A stretch of 64,000 bases of DNA, from positions 21,688,891 through 21,752,890 of the forward strand of contig JAKSZU010000025.1 in the NCBI GenBank assembly GCA_026018925.1, written 5' to 3'. The notes beneath the pieces were generated by a model. It had not been told where the DNA came from, did not search any database, and saw only the letters and a program-made list of their open reading frames with translations. Numbering within the stretch: position 1 is the first letter of the stretch; each line of letters opens with the position of its first letter. This stretch comes from Tupaia tana (Eukaryota > Chordata > Mammalia > Scandentia > Tupaiidae). Made by a program: the position numbers and the translations under genes. This document shows positions 11,263 through 21,499 of the stretch, piece after piece.

Positions 11263-11735
11263 CCTACCTCTAATCAACTGTAAAGATGCAAATATGTATT
11301 CCTCATACATGTAGGTTTTTAATAACTGCATTAAATGAATAAACCAATGAAATAATGGCATGCAGATCACATGGACAATATATTGCTGTGCATGCCTAAT
11401 ATGTATGAAGACAAGCATCTTCTTTAAACATGTTAGATTGTGTTTTTTCTGCTTATTAATCTATATAACAACATAGATGGGGGTCACTTCTTTTGAATAT
11501 ATTCTTTTCAGAAAAGAACATAGATGGAGACAGAGAGCCTTATAAAAGCATTTCACGTTAACATTTTTCTTAGCAGAATCTACTGCCGCTACGGTGCCAG
11601 TCCAGAGTCTTATAAGCACTAGTTGCGTGATCCCAACGTTGACGCTCATTTTGAAACGTGTTTGTTACTATGGAAACAATAAATCTTCGGAAAAGAAAGG
11701 GGTTCTCAGATATCTTTCTGATTTTTAGTTTCATT
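11263..11735. other. Unassigned AT-rich sequence
   Basis: Nothing recognised on either strand. Frames are short. Confidence 0.4.
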
Positions 11736-11739
11736 TTCT

Positions 11740-11895
11740 TAAAGAATTATTTGTTTGAATCCACCTGTTATTATTATTATTATTATTTTTTTTTTTGACC
11801 AGAGAGAGACAAAGAGAGAAAGGGAAAGCGAGAAAGCAAGCTGCCAAGTCTGGGACTTGAACCACAGTCTGCCATGTGCGAGTCCAGCATCCTTT
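11740..11895 (-). mobile_element. tRNA-derived SINE, short form, 5' truncated
   Basis: Minus-strand copy with the B-box region, CT-type tract and GGTCAAAAAAAA end leading into an (AAT)n tail. The head stops after the anticodon-arm region, so the A box is missing. Confidence 0.85.
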
Positions 11896-11945
11896 AGTAA
11901 CATTCCTTGTTATAAATTTTACTTTGACATTAACATTAATCACCT

Positions 11946-12133
11946 GGGGCTTGGCAGGTGGCATGGTGGTTAGGGCGCTGAACTCCAGCATGGCTGACCG
12001 CAGTTTGAGTCACAGACCTGGTGCCTTGCTTTCTCAATCACCCCCTCCCCTTTTCTGTCACTATCCATGGTCAAATTGAAAAAATGACGATAATAATAAT
12101 AATAATAATAATAATTAATAAATAAATAAAATT
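11946..12133 (+). mobile_element. tRNA-derived SINE, short form
   Basis: Starts GGGGCTTGGCAGGTGGCATG and ends GGTCAAATTGAAAAAATGAC plus (AAT)n and A/T-rich tail. It lies about 50 nt from an oppositely oriented short copy, so the two form an inverted pair. Confidence 0.88.
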
Positions 12134-12134
12134 A

Positions 12135-12359
12135 GAGGACCAGCAGATGGCTTAATGATTACATCTCTAGACTCCCAGTTTGAGTCCCAGACCCCGCTGC
12201 TTAAAACTCATGCCAGGCACGTGTGCATGTGCCCAAAATCCCAAGAGAACAATGGAGGAGAAGGAATTGTGGTGTGAACATTTGTCGCTTTCTGTCTCTC
12301 TGTCTCTCTTTGTCTCTCTAGCGAATGCACATGCCCTATACCAAAAATCTCTCTAAATA
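12135..12359 (+). mobile_element. tRNA-derived SINE, long form, head deletion
   Basis: Head reads GACTCCCAGTTTGAGTCCCA: the part between anticodon arm and B box is lost. The body continues to CCCTATACCAAAAATCTCTC. It follows directly after the tail of the preceding SINE. Confidence 0.88.
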
Positions 12360-12399
12360 TCAATTAACTCTTTAAAAAAACCACCTGTTTTTTTTAACT

Positions 12400-12790
12400 C
12401 AGTATTTGTGTGAGACCTCTCTTGTCCATCCTTTAGTTTTTAATCTATTTCTTAATATTTAAAGTGGATTTATTTTAAAGAATACACAGTTAAGTCTTAT
12501 TTTGGGCACAGGGAGGTGTTCCTGCCTTATATAGCATTTGCATTTGGTATAATTAGTCTTTACATTGTCTCTAAATCTGCCTTATTTCTAAAGGCTCTTT
12601 GTTTTCATTATTAATGTTTGTCTTTGATTTTGTTGGGCTTGTTTTCCTACATTGTTTTTGTTTGGCTTACAGTTACATTTTATTTCCAGTGGAGTTACTA
12701 ATCGTACATCTTTGATTACTTTTAGCATTCGTCTGGGATCTAATTAGATAAGTTTGATAGATAAATAAGCCTTAAAATAATACTATAGAG

Positions 12791-12835
<45 letters not shown>

Positions 12836-13331
12836 GATACTAACTTCGCAAACTTGCATCTCCTATTCTTCTTTGTGTCACCACTATTATGCATTTTACT
12901 TTTATGTGCTATAAACTTTATACTGAATTACTATTTCTTCTTTGCAGACTTTCACCATTTAAAGAGATTTTAAAATATCCAAAAACGTACTTTTATATTT
13001 CCCTTCGTTCACTCATTTCTTTCCTGTAATTTTTATTTCTTTCCATAGATTCAAAATTGTTTTTCTCTTGCCTAAAGGACTTCCTTTAATGTGTCTTTAA
13101 CGCAGGTCTCCTGGCAATACCATCTCTGAGCACATTTCATTTTTCCTTTGTTTGATGGAAGAACTTTTTCATTTCCGCTCTGTTTTTGAAGAATCTTTCA
13201 CCTGAGCATAGTGTTTGGTTGACAGGGTTTTCTCGTTTTTGTTTTATTTTTGTCCTTGCTTTCAGAAATTTAAGTGCATCATTCCGTTTTTATTGTTGGT
13301 GGTGGTGGTGGAGTTTTGTTTTGTTTTGTTT
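12400..13331 (-). mobile_element. Ancient L1 (L1M-like), minus strand
   Basis: Antisense L1: AGTTTTTAATCTATTTCTTA, GTTAAGTCTTATTTTG, and near 13090-13230 the run GCAGGTCTCCTGGCAATACC ... TTTTTGAAGAATCTTTCACC ... TTGGTTGACAGGG. This corresponds to the ORF2 start and inter-ORF part of old L1s. An (AT)n array interrupts it at 12791-12832. It may resume past the SINE to about 14180. Confidence 0.7.
12791..12832 (+). repeat. (AT)n microsatellite
   Basis: About 20 AT units within the old L1. Confidence 0.95.
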
Positions 13332-13584
13332 TTAGAGATTTTTTGCTATAGGGCATGTGTGCTTCCCAGAAAGACAGAGCAAGACAGAGAGATAGAAAGT
13401 GAGAAATCATCTCCCAGGGAGATGGTCACACCTTTATCCCTTCTTTTTCATTCTCCTCTTGGGATCTTGGGCATGCATGTACATGCGCCTGACTTAAGTG
13501 TCAAACCTTTGGGTCCAGGAGTCGAAATGCAGTCAGCCACGTGGAAGTCCAACAGCATAACTATTACACCATCTACTGGTCTCA
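13332..13584 (-). mobile_element. tRNA-derived SINE, long form
   Basis: Complete minus-strand copy from the AGAGATTTTTTGCTATAGGG end to GAGACCAGTAGATGGTGTAA at the head. It interrupts the surrounding L1-like sequence. Confidence 0.9.
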
Positions 13585-14735
13585 GGATAGAATTTTTTAA
13601 TACGTTCTGTAGAGGCAGATGGCCAGAAACAAAAGTCCATGGATTTGGTTATGGCTAATTATCAATGGATGTTGCCTGAGCCCTACAGGTTGGAGCATGT
13701 GGCACTCCTCCTCCAGGGGCTTAAACAGCCTTCCATGTATGATAGAAGAAGGGGTTGGGACGTAGGTGGAACTCTACCTGTCCTCCTCCCACAGACACCA
13801 TCACTAACTCCATGTTTGCCTCATGGAGGAGAGCTCTCTGCTTGGTGCTCAGTCTCCAATGTGGGCTCCTAGACGCTGTCCCTGGGGAAGAACTTTGCTA
13901 TTCCAAACTAGCCTTAGCCTGCAGTTGGCCTTGAAAATCTTATTAAATTTATTTATTTATAGTCATGTGGTAGCCACATCTTTCTTTATCTATCAAAGGT
14001 GAGAGCCTTTGTGGTTTCCTCTACTACTGAAAATCCTTCTTGTTATTTCAATGTCCCTGTAAGTCAGTTCTTCAATGGGCTCAAAACCACGATTTTGTAG
14101 ATTATTCAGATTTCTCTCGTCATGGGAGCAACAGGTTTTACAGCTTTCTACATTTCCAACAGTAGAAGTCTCAATAAAAACGTTTAAAGAATTAATTATG
14201 TTAGTAAAAACAAACTAGAAATTAGTAACTCAAAAATAACAATTGAATGTTCCAGATTTAAAAAGTAATGAGAGTGAAAAAATATAAAAAACGACTGTTA
14301 ACAAGGGCATTTGGAAGCTCCTATTAATATTCTAATTGTCTAGAAAACAGCCATCAGTAAAATAAATAAACCATTAGGTAGAGAGAAGGCATAAAATATA
14401 TACCCTACTAATTTGCTGTTCTTGATAATGAATTGATCTTTAACTCTGACAAAAATTCACAGTACACAGATAAAACACAATAATGTGATTCCTCTCAGCC
14501 TTCTGTGATGACGTATATGTCAAACAGTGAAAATAAATTTCTCTCTCTATTCAGAAATACTTGTAATATTTACTAAGTCCTATGGCTTCATATTTAACGT
14601 TCTTAAAGTATGAGAATAGATATAAAAATAAATTATGGGAGATTTATGCCAAAATAAGGAAAGCAAGGCTTATTTCTGGGAATGGCCTGGTTATTTCTTA
14701 CTTACTTGGCTTCATGATGAAAATAGTGTTGTCAC
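13585..14735. other. Unassigned, possibly continuing minus-strand L1
   Basis: The part 14030-14180 (GTTTTACAGCTTTCTACATT) has the feel of antisense L1 5' sequence, but I am not sure. 13600-13900 is GC-richer and unrecognised. 14180-14735 is AT-rich with nothing recognised. Confidence 0.3.
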
Positions 14736-14886
14736 GGGACCAGCAGATAGCACAATGGTGATATTGCTGGACTCCCAAGTGGTTTAAGTCCCAGACCTGG
14801 TGGCTTACAACAAACACTGGCCGCATATGCACGCCCAAAGTCCCAAGAGGAGAACTGAGGGGAAAGGATTGTGGCATGGCCGTTCA
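14736..14886 (+). mobile_element. tRNA-derived SINE, 3' truncated
   Basis: GGGACCAGCAGATAGCACAA head through GGATTGTGGCATGGCCGTTC, where it stops before the CT tract. Anticodon-arm to B-box interval is shortened. Confidence 0.85.
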
Positions 14887-15344
14887 TGACAAAAAGAACT
14901 AAAACTAAATCAACAGTTTATCAACAACTATATAGACTTCTGATTCTAGAAAATTTATAGCCCACTGCCGTGTGAAGAGTGAATATTTTTTTTTGAGTAT
15001 TATACAAACATTTCACCCTGTTGAACAGCTTTGCCAAAATAATTTTAAATTTAGAGGAAACAAGAAATCGTTATGAATCAAACATCAGGAAAACAGTCCT
15101 TTTAAAACCACTTCTATTTTAAAAACAGTGGAGTAAAATTTAAAGTCGATCATCTTAATATGGCTTGCTCCCTTTAGCATCTGGGAGTTGCCTTGATCCT
15201 GGATTTCTCAACTTTGGAAAGGTGAAAAATAAACTCATTGTTTTTAAAGAATTACCCAGCCTCAATTACCCTGTTATGACAGCATGAAAAAGCCGAAGAC
15301 AGAGTCTTACAAATCTTTGTGTATTAAGATCTCCAACAACCATC
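14887..15344. other. Unassigned AT-rich sequence
   Basis: Nothing recognised. Confidence 0.4.
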
Positions 15345-15544
15345 CCTTTTTTTTTTTTTTTTTCCCATTTCGACAAGTCATCTACTGGGTCTAGGACTTG
15401 ATCCGTGTGGTCTGTTATGTGGCTTCCAGCTTCCCTAACTTTGCACAGGGGCCATACTAATCTTCTCTGTATCATTCCAGTTCTAGGATATGTGCTGCTG
15501 ACATGAGCACCAGCCTTCCTAGCCTCTATGCCACCTGCTGTCCC
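15345..15544 (-). mobile_element. tRNA-derived SINE split by a U6 insertion
   Basis: On the minus strand the head begins GGGACAGCAGGTGGCATAGA (15544), breaks at about 15511, and resumes at about 15425 with CCACATAACAGACCACACGG and a B box GGATCAAGTCC. An 18-A tail follows at 15345-15363, with no body or CT tract. The gap holds a U6 snRNA copy. Confidence 0.75.
15439..15510 (-). pseudogene. U6 snRNA retropseudogene, 3' truncated
   Basis: The minus strand starts GTGCTC and contains CAGCAGCACATAT, ACAGAGAAGATTAG and TGGCCCCTG. By eye 61 of 72 nt match U6 positions 1-72, including the whole ACAGAGA region used in splicing. The last ~35 nt of U6 are missing and no A tail is present. Imperfect flanking duplications (CCAGCTTCCCTAA 15426-15438; CAGCCTTCCTAG 15511-15522) fit retroposition into the SINE. 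With 11 changes and no U6 promoter, it should be inactive. Confidence 0.88.
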
Positions 15545-15574
15545 TGATTTTTAAGTATTCTGTACCCTACCCCC

Positions 15575-15815
15575 ATATGGGAGAAATCCACTTTCCAGAG
15601 AGACAGACAGAGAGAGAGAAAGTGAGAAATAACCCCCTAGGGGAGATGGGCATACCGCTTTCCCTCTTTTTCCAGTGTCTTCTTGGGATTTGGGGCATAT
15701 GTACGTATGCGCGGTGTAATTCTCAAGCCACTAGGTCCAGAGATCAAACACATAGAGTCACGGGTTTGAGGAATCTAGCCACCTTAACATTCACACCACC
15801 TTCTGGCCCACCAAT
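15575..15815 (-). mobile_element. tRNA-derived SINE, long form, part of a two-headed element
   Basis: Minus-strand body with CCCCTAGGGG core, CT tract and a diverged head. Its 5' edge ends in CCATTGGTGGGCCAG, and the same phrase recurs upstream of the next head. Confidence 0.82.
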
Positions 15816-15905
15816 GGGCTGCTAGGTCCAGGGCTCCAACCTACAGAGTCTGCATGTGGGATTCAGCCACCTTAGCATCCATGCCACCTGCTGGCCCACC
15901 AATGG
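15816..15905 (-). mobile_element. Additional SINE head in tandem
   Basis: A second tRNA-like head (minus strand GGGCCAGCAGGTGGCATGGA, then GTTGGAGCCCTGGACCTAGC) lies directly 5' of the previous head in the same orientation, joined by CCATTGGTGGGCCAG. No body or A tail separates them. Confidence 0.8.
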
Positions 15906-16670
15906 CCCACCACCTTGTGTCTTTATTTCCCTCTTTACCACCTTAAATTCCAAGGCCCATCCCACTTTGCATACATAACTAATTATCTTGACCTTTTATG
16001 GTATTGGCTTCATAATTTCTGAACTCAGTCAAGCCAAATTCTAATTCCTGCTCACCTGTACCCAAGCAGTGGAATATATCCATAGAAAAACACAGAAGCC
16101 TACTGTCTGTTCTCACTTTAAATTTGCACCACAGATCAGAAGTGGATCCTCAGCTCTGGCAGGCTATGAATCATCTCGTGTTAATTTCACATTTTACTTT
16201 CTATACTTTGACATTATTTTTTAATAACTTCTATTTCTCCAGACTAATTTTTTTTTTTCTCCTTCACTCTCATTCTTAGCTATTTTGTCTCCAAGAAAAA
16301 TAGAAGCAATTAGAAAACGACTTAATTTAGCAACAGCGAATGGACCAACGAGCCTGGATTTATATTCATCTATTCTGTTTTTCCTTGCTCACATGGGTTC
16401 ACTGACCCTGCTCCTAGCTAAGTCTAACCTAGCAGGGGCAGCAATAACAGAGATCATTTGCCATCTTTAAGCCTATCGAGACAAAGAGAGAAAAGGTGAA
16501 AAAAGAGCTCTTTGCTCAGATGTCCATTTTCACATTGACCCTTCCTATTCCCTCAGTAACAATGTCCCTGCAATTTTATAACACCTGCGCCATAAATACA
16601 GTCCTGTTTTCTAACTTCTTCCATCATCAGGTGAGTATACTGTGATATCTCTTATGTTAAAAGCAAATAA
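15906..16670. other. Unassigned sequence
   Basis: Nothing recognised on either strand; frames are up to about 60 codons. Confidence 0.4.
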
Positions 16671-16915
16671 AGACCAGCAGTTAGCGTAATGGCTATGTCG
16701 CTGGACTCCCACGTAGTCGACCGCAGTTCACGTCCCGGACCCGGTGGCTTAAAACACTCCGGGTGTGTGTGCATGCGTGCCCAAGATCCCGAGAGGAGAA
16801 GGGATTGTGGCGTGGCCATCCCCCATGGGGGGTGATTTCTTGCTTTCTGTCTCTCTGTCTCTGTCTGTCTGGCGAGCGCACGCGCCCTATAGCAAAAACC
16901 TCTCAAAAAAAAAAA
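16671..16915 (+). mobile_element. tRNA-derived SINE, long form, young
   Basis: Complete copy beginning GACCAGCAGTTAGCGTAATG, with CpG-rich body (GGCGAGCGCACGCGCCCTAT) and A tail. A short deletion removed the GAGAATGGAG unit between GAGAGGA and GAAGGG. No clear TSD. Confidence 0.92.
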
Positions 16916-16980
16916 ATCTATTATTGGCATCTAGACTGAAAGAGCAAATTGAATGACCTACTTATGCACCTTTTCTTCTT

Positions 16981-17128
16981 TTTTTTTTTTTCCTCCATTC
17001 TCCTCTCAGGTTCTTGGGCACATACGCACATGTGCCCGGCATGAGTTTAAGCTACCGGCTCCAGGACTTGAACCGCGGTCCTACTACATGGGAGTCCAGC
17101 GACATAGCCATTACGCCAACTGCTGGCC
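16981..17128 (-). mobile_element. tRNA-derived SINE with A tail at an internal position
   Basis: Minus strand: GGGGGCCAGCAGTTGGCGTA head, then CCTGAGAGGAGAATGGAGG directly followed by A12. The body half and CT tract are absent, so this is a 145-nt copy polyadenylated within the body. Confidence 0.85.
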
Positions 17129-17226
17129 CCCCTGGTGTGAGTTTTAACTTGACAGGTCCAGGACATGAACTGTGGTCTACTATGTGTGAATCCAGCAACA
17201 TAACCATTATTCCATCTGCTGGTCCC
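17129..17226 (-). mobile_element. SINE head unit in tandem
   Basis: Minus strand GGGACCAGCAGATGGAATAA to TTAAAACTCACACCAGG, then immediately the next GGGGGCCAGCAG head. It is a head without body. Confidence 0.82.
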
Positions 17227-17442
17227 TTTATGTATATATGTAGAGACAGAAAGGAACAGAGAGACAGAAAGTGAGAAGTCACCCACCACACCACAATCCC
17301 TTCTCCTCCATTCTCCTCTTGGGATTTTGGGCACACAGGTACATATACCCAGCATGAATTTTAAGCCACCAGGTCTGGGACTCGAACCACAGTTGACTAT
17401 GTGGAGTCCAGTGACATAACCATTTTGCCACTAGCTGGTCCC
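17227..17442 (-). mobile_element. tRNA-derived SINE, long form, 3' shortened
   Basis: Minus-strand GGGACCAGCTAGTGGCAAAA head and body through a CT tract ending TCTCTACATATATACATAAA. The GGGG core is lost (TGGTGTGGTGGGTGACTTC). Third head of a head-to-tail cluster. Confidence 0.82.
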
Positions 17443-17837
17443 AAGGCATATATGCTTTTTAAAGGAGAATGGAAAGAGTGTTATTATAAAGAAATCAAGA
17501 TAAATGATGCTTAAGACAAATAGGCATTTCTTTTTTTGAGGGATTTTAATAGAACAAATTTCTAGAAGTAGTTGGAAAAAAACAAACTCAATTTTCAGTA
17601 CAACATGGTAGCTAAAGACAGCAAAGTATTAAGGAGTGAGGTAAAATAATACAGTTTCATGTAACTGTGTGTGTGTTGATGTGTATAAATATTCATGCTG
17701 AAAGACGTGTATACAAATGGACTTCATCTACACCTAGTTTCCCTCTCCCTACAGAAGTATCCTGGCTCTCTATTGAGTGCACATCTTTCTGATCATCAAG
17801 AAGGTAGTCTCAGAAGGATGAACTTGCTGCTGTTTTG

Positions 17838-18074
17838 TTTTGCTAGATGGTGTGTGCTCTTGTCAGAGAGAGGGAAAGAGAGAAATCATTCCCCGAGGGG
17901 ATGGCCATGTTTCAATCCCTTCTCCTCCATTCTTCTCTCAGGTTTTGAGTGTGTGCGCGCACACACACACACACACCTGGAGTGATTTTCAAGCTTCTGG
18001 GTCTGGGACCTGAACCACAAATTTGGCCATGTGAGATCTAAAAACCCTAACCACCACACCTCCTGCTGGCTCCC
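17838..18074 (-). mobile_element. tRNA-derived SINE, long form, old
   Basis: Minus strand with CCCCGAGGGGA core and an (AC)n stretch in place of the CATGTGCATG motif. Imperfect TSD CTCAGAAGGATGAACTT (17809) / CTCAGAGGGTTGAATTT (18075). Confidence 0.88.
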
Positions 18075-19586
18075 TCAGAGGGTTGAATTTCAAAGAACAG
18101 ACCTTGATTAGTTTAGCATATCTCATTCCTCAGTATAAAATATATTTTTAGAAATGGTCATATTACCAGATTATAATCAATGAGATGAGGAAAAATGTTT
18201 ATGAAACTTTTAGGAATAAAGAAAACTTTCTTGTTGTTGTCTTGTTTTTATTATTGATTGTTGTTCTGAAATGTTACTGTGAGAAACTATTTTACATTTG
18301 ATTTATACAGGAAAGAGAAGGTCCAGGATAGCATTTCTTCTCTACGTATAAAGGTAGGCATCGGCATATCCTACAGAAACAAAGGTGAGGAGTGAAGGAA
18401 AATAGCAGAACGCTGTTCACAATTCTTTTATTCTTAAATCTAGCTTGAAACATGATAGAACTATGTCTTGTCTATTCCATTAATAAGCTAGGCCATTTTC
18501 TCTATCCTTCATGCAAATTTGATTTTATGTGTCTGTAACTTAAAAGGAATGACTGGCAAAACTTTGCTTAATTTCATTCTGGAAAAAAATGAAAAGAGCA
18601 TATTAATTAGCAGACGTTGATTGTGGGGGGGTGTGAATATTTATTTTATGAAGTGTGTCTCTTATTCAATGTAGAATACTGTAATGTAAAACACCCTTGT
18701 TTCCCTCAATTTCCAGAACATTCATACATTCAGTCCAATCACTGCATTCTAATTATTTCACTACAGCTTTCGTTGTGTTTTTCTTTAAGCATTTATGCTA
18801 GGCAGCACTATCGTAGTATTCATACAGGTTATTTTATAAGGCAGTGGGCTATATTTATTTGGGGGCCTACTTGATAATGATAATAAACAGTGTATATCAG
18901 TCTCTGTGAGATTTTTCTGCAAAATCAATGCCTTCCAATTATGTCGAAGTGCAGGAGATCTCAGGTTTATGAAACATTTATGAGAAATCACATCATGTCT
19001 ACAGTGGTTCTCAGCTGTGACTACAGCATATGGTTTATAAATTGAAACAGGTGTGGAAGAGCAGGTGGTCACAGCCAAGCCAGAGAAGGACTGGAATTTC
19101 CGTGGGGAAACAACATGATAAAATACCACCATCAGCACTCAAGGCAACTTCCTGATTTGGTCTCAGAACCCGAAGGGGTGAAATCCACATGCCAGCACTG
19201 GAGAGGAACGCGTTGGCCTACTCAAGACGCATGTGTGGAAGCTGGGAGGCAGGTAGTGTCGTTTCCCACAGTGAGTAAATGCCAGAGAATCATCATGTTG
19301 AATTTGGATAATTCGTAACTCAATTGCATTAAAAGAAAAATACATAAACCCTTCCTCTTACTTCATTTAATCCTAAATTAGTCCAAACAAGGTCTAGGGC
19401 CACATTTATGTGAATCATCTATGGTTTTGTAAGGCTAATGCATGTGTGCTGTCCTGTATCCACAAACTCCAGGCATCAGAGAGTCATCCATCTTTTCTGT
19501 GGATTGAATATGTATGTGTGGGGAGAAGGGAGGTGGTAAAATGGCCTCCTGTCACATCAGCAAATGTTTCTAAAATGAGCCATCCT
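18075..19586. other. Unassigned sequence
   Basis: No gene or repeat recognised in about 1.5 kb. The longest frame is 117 codons on the minus strand (18785-19138), without recognisable motifs. Confidence 0.35.
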
Positions 19587-19803
19587 TGGGCCAGCCAGTG
19601 GCATGGTGACTAAGGTGACCAGATCCCACAGGGCCAACTGTGTGGTTGAAGACCTATATTGATGGTTTAAAAAAAAACACAAGGTGTGTATGCATGCATT
19701 CCCAAAATCTCGACAGGAGGGGCCAGCAGGTGGCAAGGTGGTTGAGGCACTGGATTCCCACATGGACAATTGTAGTTCAAGTCCCAGACCTGGTGGCTTG
19801 CCT

Positions 19804-19835
<32 letters not shown>

Positions 19836-20042
19836 CCTCTCCCTCTCCCTCTGTCTCTCTCTAGTGAGTACACATGTCCAATAGTAAATTAAATAATAAT
19901 AATAATAACAATAATAATAATAATAATAATAGCAAATAAAATTAAATAAATAATTTTTTAAGAAATCTGAAGGGGAAGGGATTATTGTGTGACCAACACC
20001 CCTAAAAGGGGTCTCTCTCTTTCTATTTTAGCAAATAAACAA
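19587..20042 (+). mobile_element. tRNA-derived SINE, old, split by a later SINE
   Basis: 5' part 19587-19718 (GGGCCAGCCAGTGGCATGGT head to CCCAAAATCTCGACAGGA). The 3' part resumes at about 19970 with GGGAAGGGATTATTGTGTGA and CCCCTAAAAGGGGTCTCTC. The interval is occupied by a short-form SINE. Confidence 0.8.
19719..19966 (+). mobile_element. tRNA-derived SINE, short form, nested
   Basis: GGGGCCAGCAGGTGGCAAGG head, CT tract, AGTGAGTACACATGTCCAATAG and an expanded (AAT)n tail. AAATCT-like flanks suggest a TSD. The pre-tail sequence keeps part of the long-form end, so it is transitional between the two forms. Confidence 0.85.
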
Positions 20043-20648
20043 AGGCATTTTAAATTCCACATTGTTTATAGAACAAAAGTACTTAAAGATGGTAGTTATG
20101 TTTTCATCACTCCTCATTTCTGGTGACTTAATCTGCATTTATCCAAAGCTTACCAGCATATAATAATAGAAAGAAACTGAGATAAAAGAGGTAAAATAAA
20201 AATCCTAGATTAATTTGCAATGAACATCTGTACTTAGATTTAAATATGAGCTTTTATCACCTACAGATTCACAGAGCTTCAAACCAAATATATTATGAAG
20301 CTATATTTCTAAAAACATCATGCAAAATCTAGACAGATACAAAATCTGGAGCCCACCTTTCTGATGGTGGTGTTCTAACTCATACCCTGCATACAGTACA
20401 CATTCGAGCAAGAACAGACAACACTCTCTCCAAATGTTGCACAAAATCTCAGGGACGTCAAATCACCCGTTGCTATTATACAGTTCTTTCAAGACTCCTT
20501 GGCCTGCATGTCCTTACATAGCTAGGAGGGTTAATTTCTAGAACAAAAGAAAACAAGGCAGAGTGAAAAGTAACAAAGGCTTTTATCCTCCCAGACTTTA
20601 CTTACTGAATGAAAAGCAGGTAAAGTGGACGTGTGATAGCCAGCTCGC

Positions 20649-20690
<42 letters not shown>

Positions 20691-21499
20691 ACTAAGCATC
20701 TCTCTTTCTGACTGTTGGCACTGTTATCAGTTTACAGCTCTCAAATGATCTCAAATGATGGCTCTTTCCCAATAATAGTCTTAGGGGGAAAAAAAAAAAA
20801 AAAAAAAGAACCACCTTGCTAAAGGCAACCCCATGCCCAGTGAGGAGACTGCTCTGCAGGTTTCTTTCAGCTACAAGGTTTACCATGACTGTGACCCCAA
20901 AATAGCTTAAGGTTTTTTCCTACCCCTTCTTGCACCTCACTGTCCCGGGAGCTGGAAAACACAGTCTGCCATCACTGAGGTCCAGCAAAGCAGACAGATC
21001 ACCTGTTGACCAGTTGGCCACAAAAACCCTTTACTGGCAGGAGACAGAGCACTGGCACCTCTTAGCATGCAGCAGCAGTTAGTTGCTGAATCTTTCATTG
21101 TTAGAACCTTCTGCACTGGAAGGAAAAGCACGGATAGAAACAATGTGTCTGGCTTGTAAGAAGCACATCGAAATCATATTTGTAAGGCCAAAGGAATTGG
21201 ATTACTACTTTGAGAGAAAAAGATAACTTGGAAGGATAAAACGTAAAAGACGGAGGATGATTAATCAGGAATTAAATCCTAAGAGGTCCTCCTTGGTAGC
21301 TTATAAAGATACTCCACTTCCATCTCCTAAAGTCAGAGGAAAGAAAAATCAGATTTCATCATAAAAGTAGCGGAATCTCAGAGTAGAGAAGATGGAATTC
21401 TTATTCCGAACATGTTTGCTTTCTCAACTGGGTTTTCATATAAAACAGAGAGAGTGATGGCATGAGGTAAGAGAATATGCTATCTCTGTGAACAGTCCA
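20043..21499. other. Unassigned sequence with (CA)n and poly(A)
   Basis: Contains (CA)n at 20651-20688 and A19 near 20790. The part after 20900 could belong to the ERVL remnant but I cannot show it. No gene recognised. Confidence 0.35.
20651..20688 (+). repeat. (CA)n microsatellite
   Basis: 19 CA units, uninterrupted. Confidence 0.95.

Noticed and set aside
15439-15510. Functional U6 gene
   Set aside because: It lacks the last third, has about 11 changes in 72 nt, and no TATA/PSE-like promoter is seen in the SINE flank.
20651-20688. CRISPR-like or satellite array
   Set aside because: Direct repeats in the window are microsatellites or dispersed SINEs; no regularly spaced repeat-spacer structure exists.
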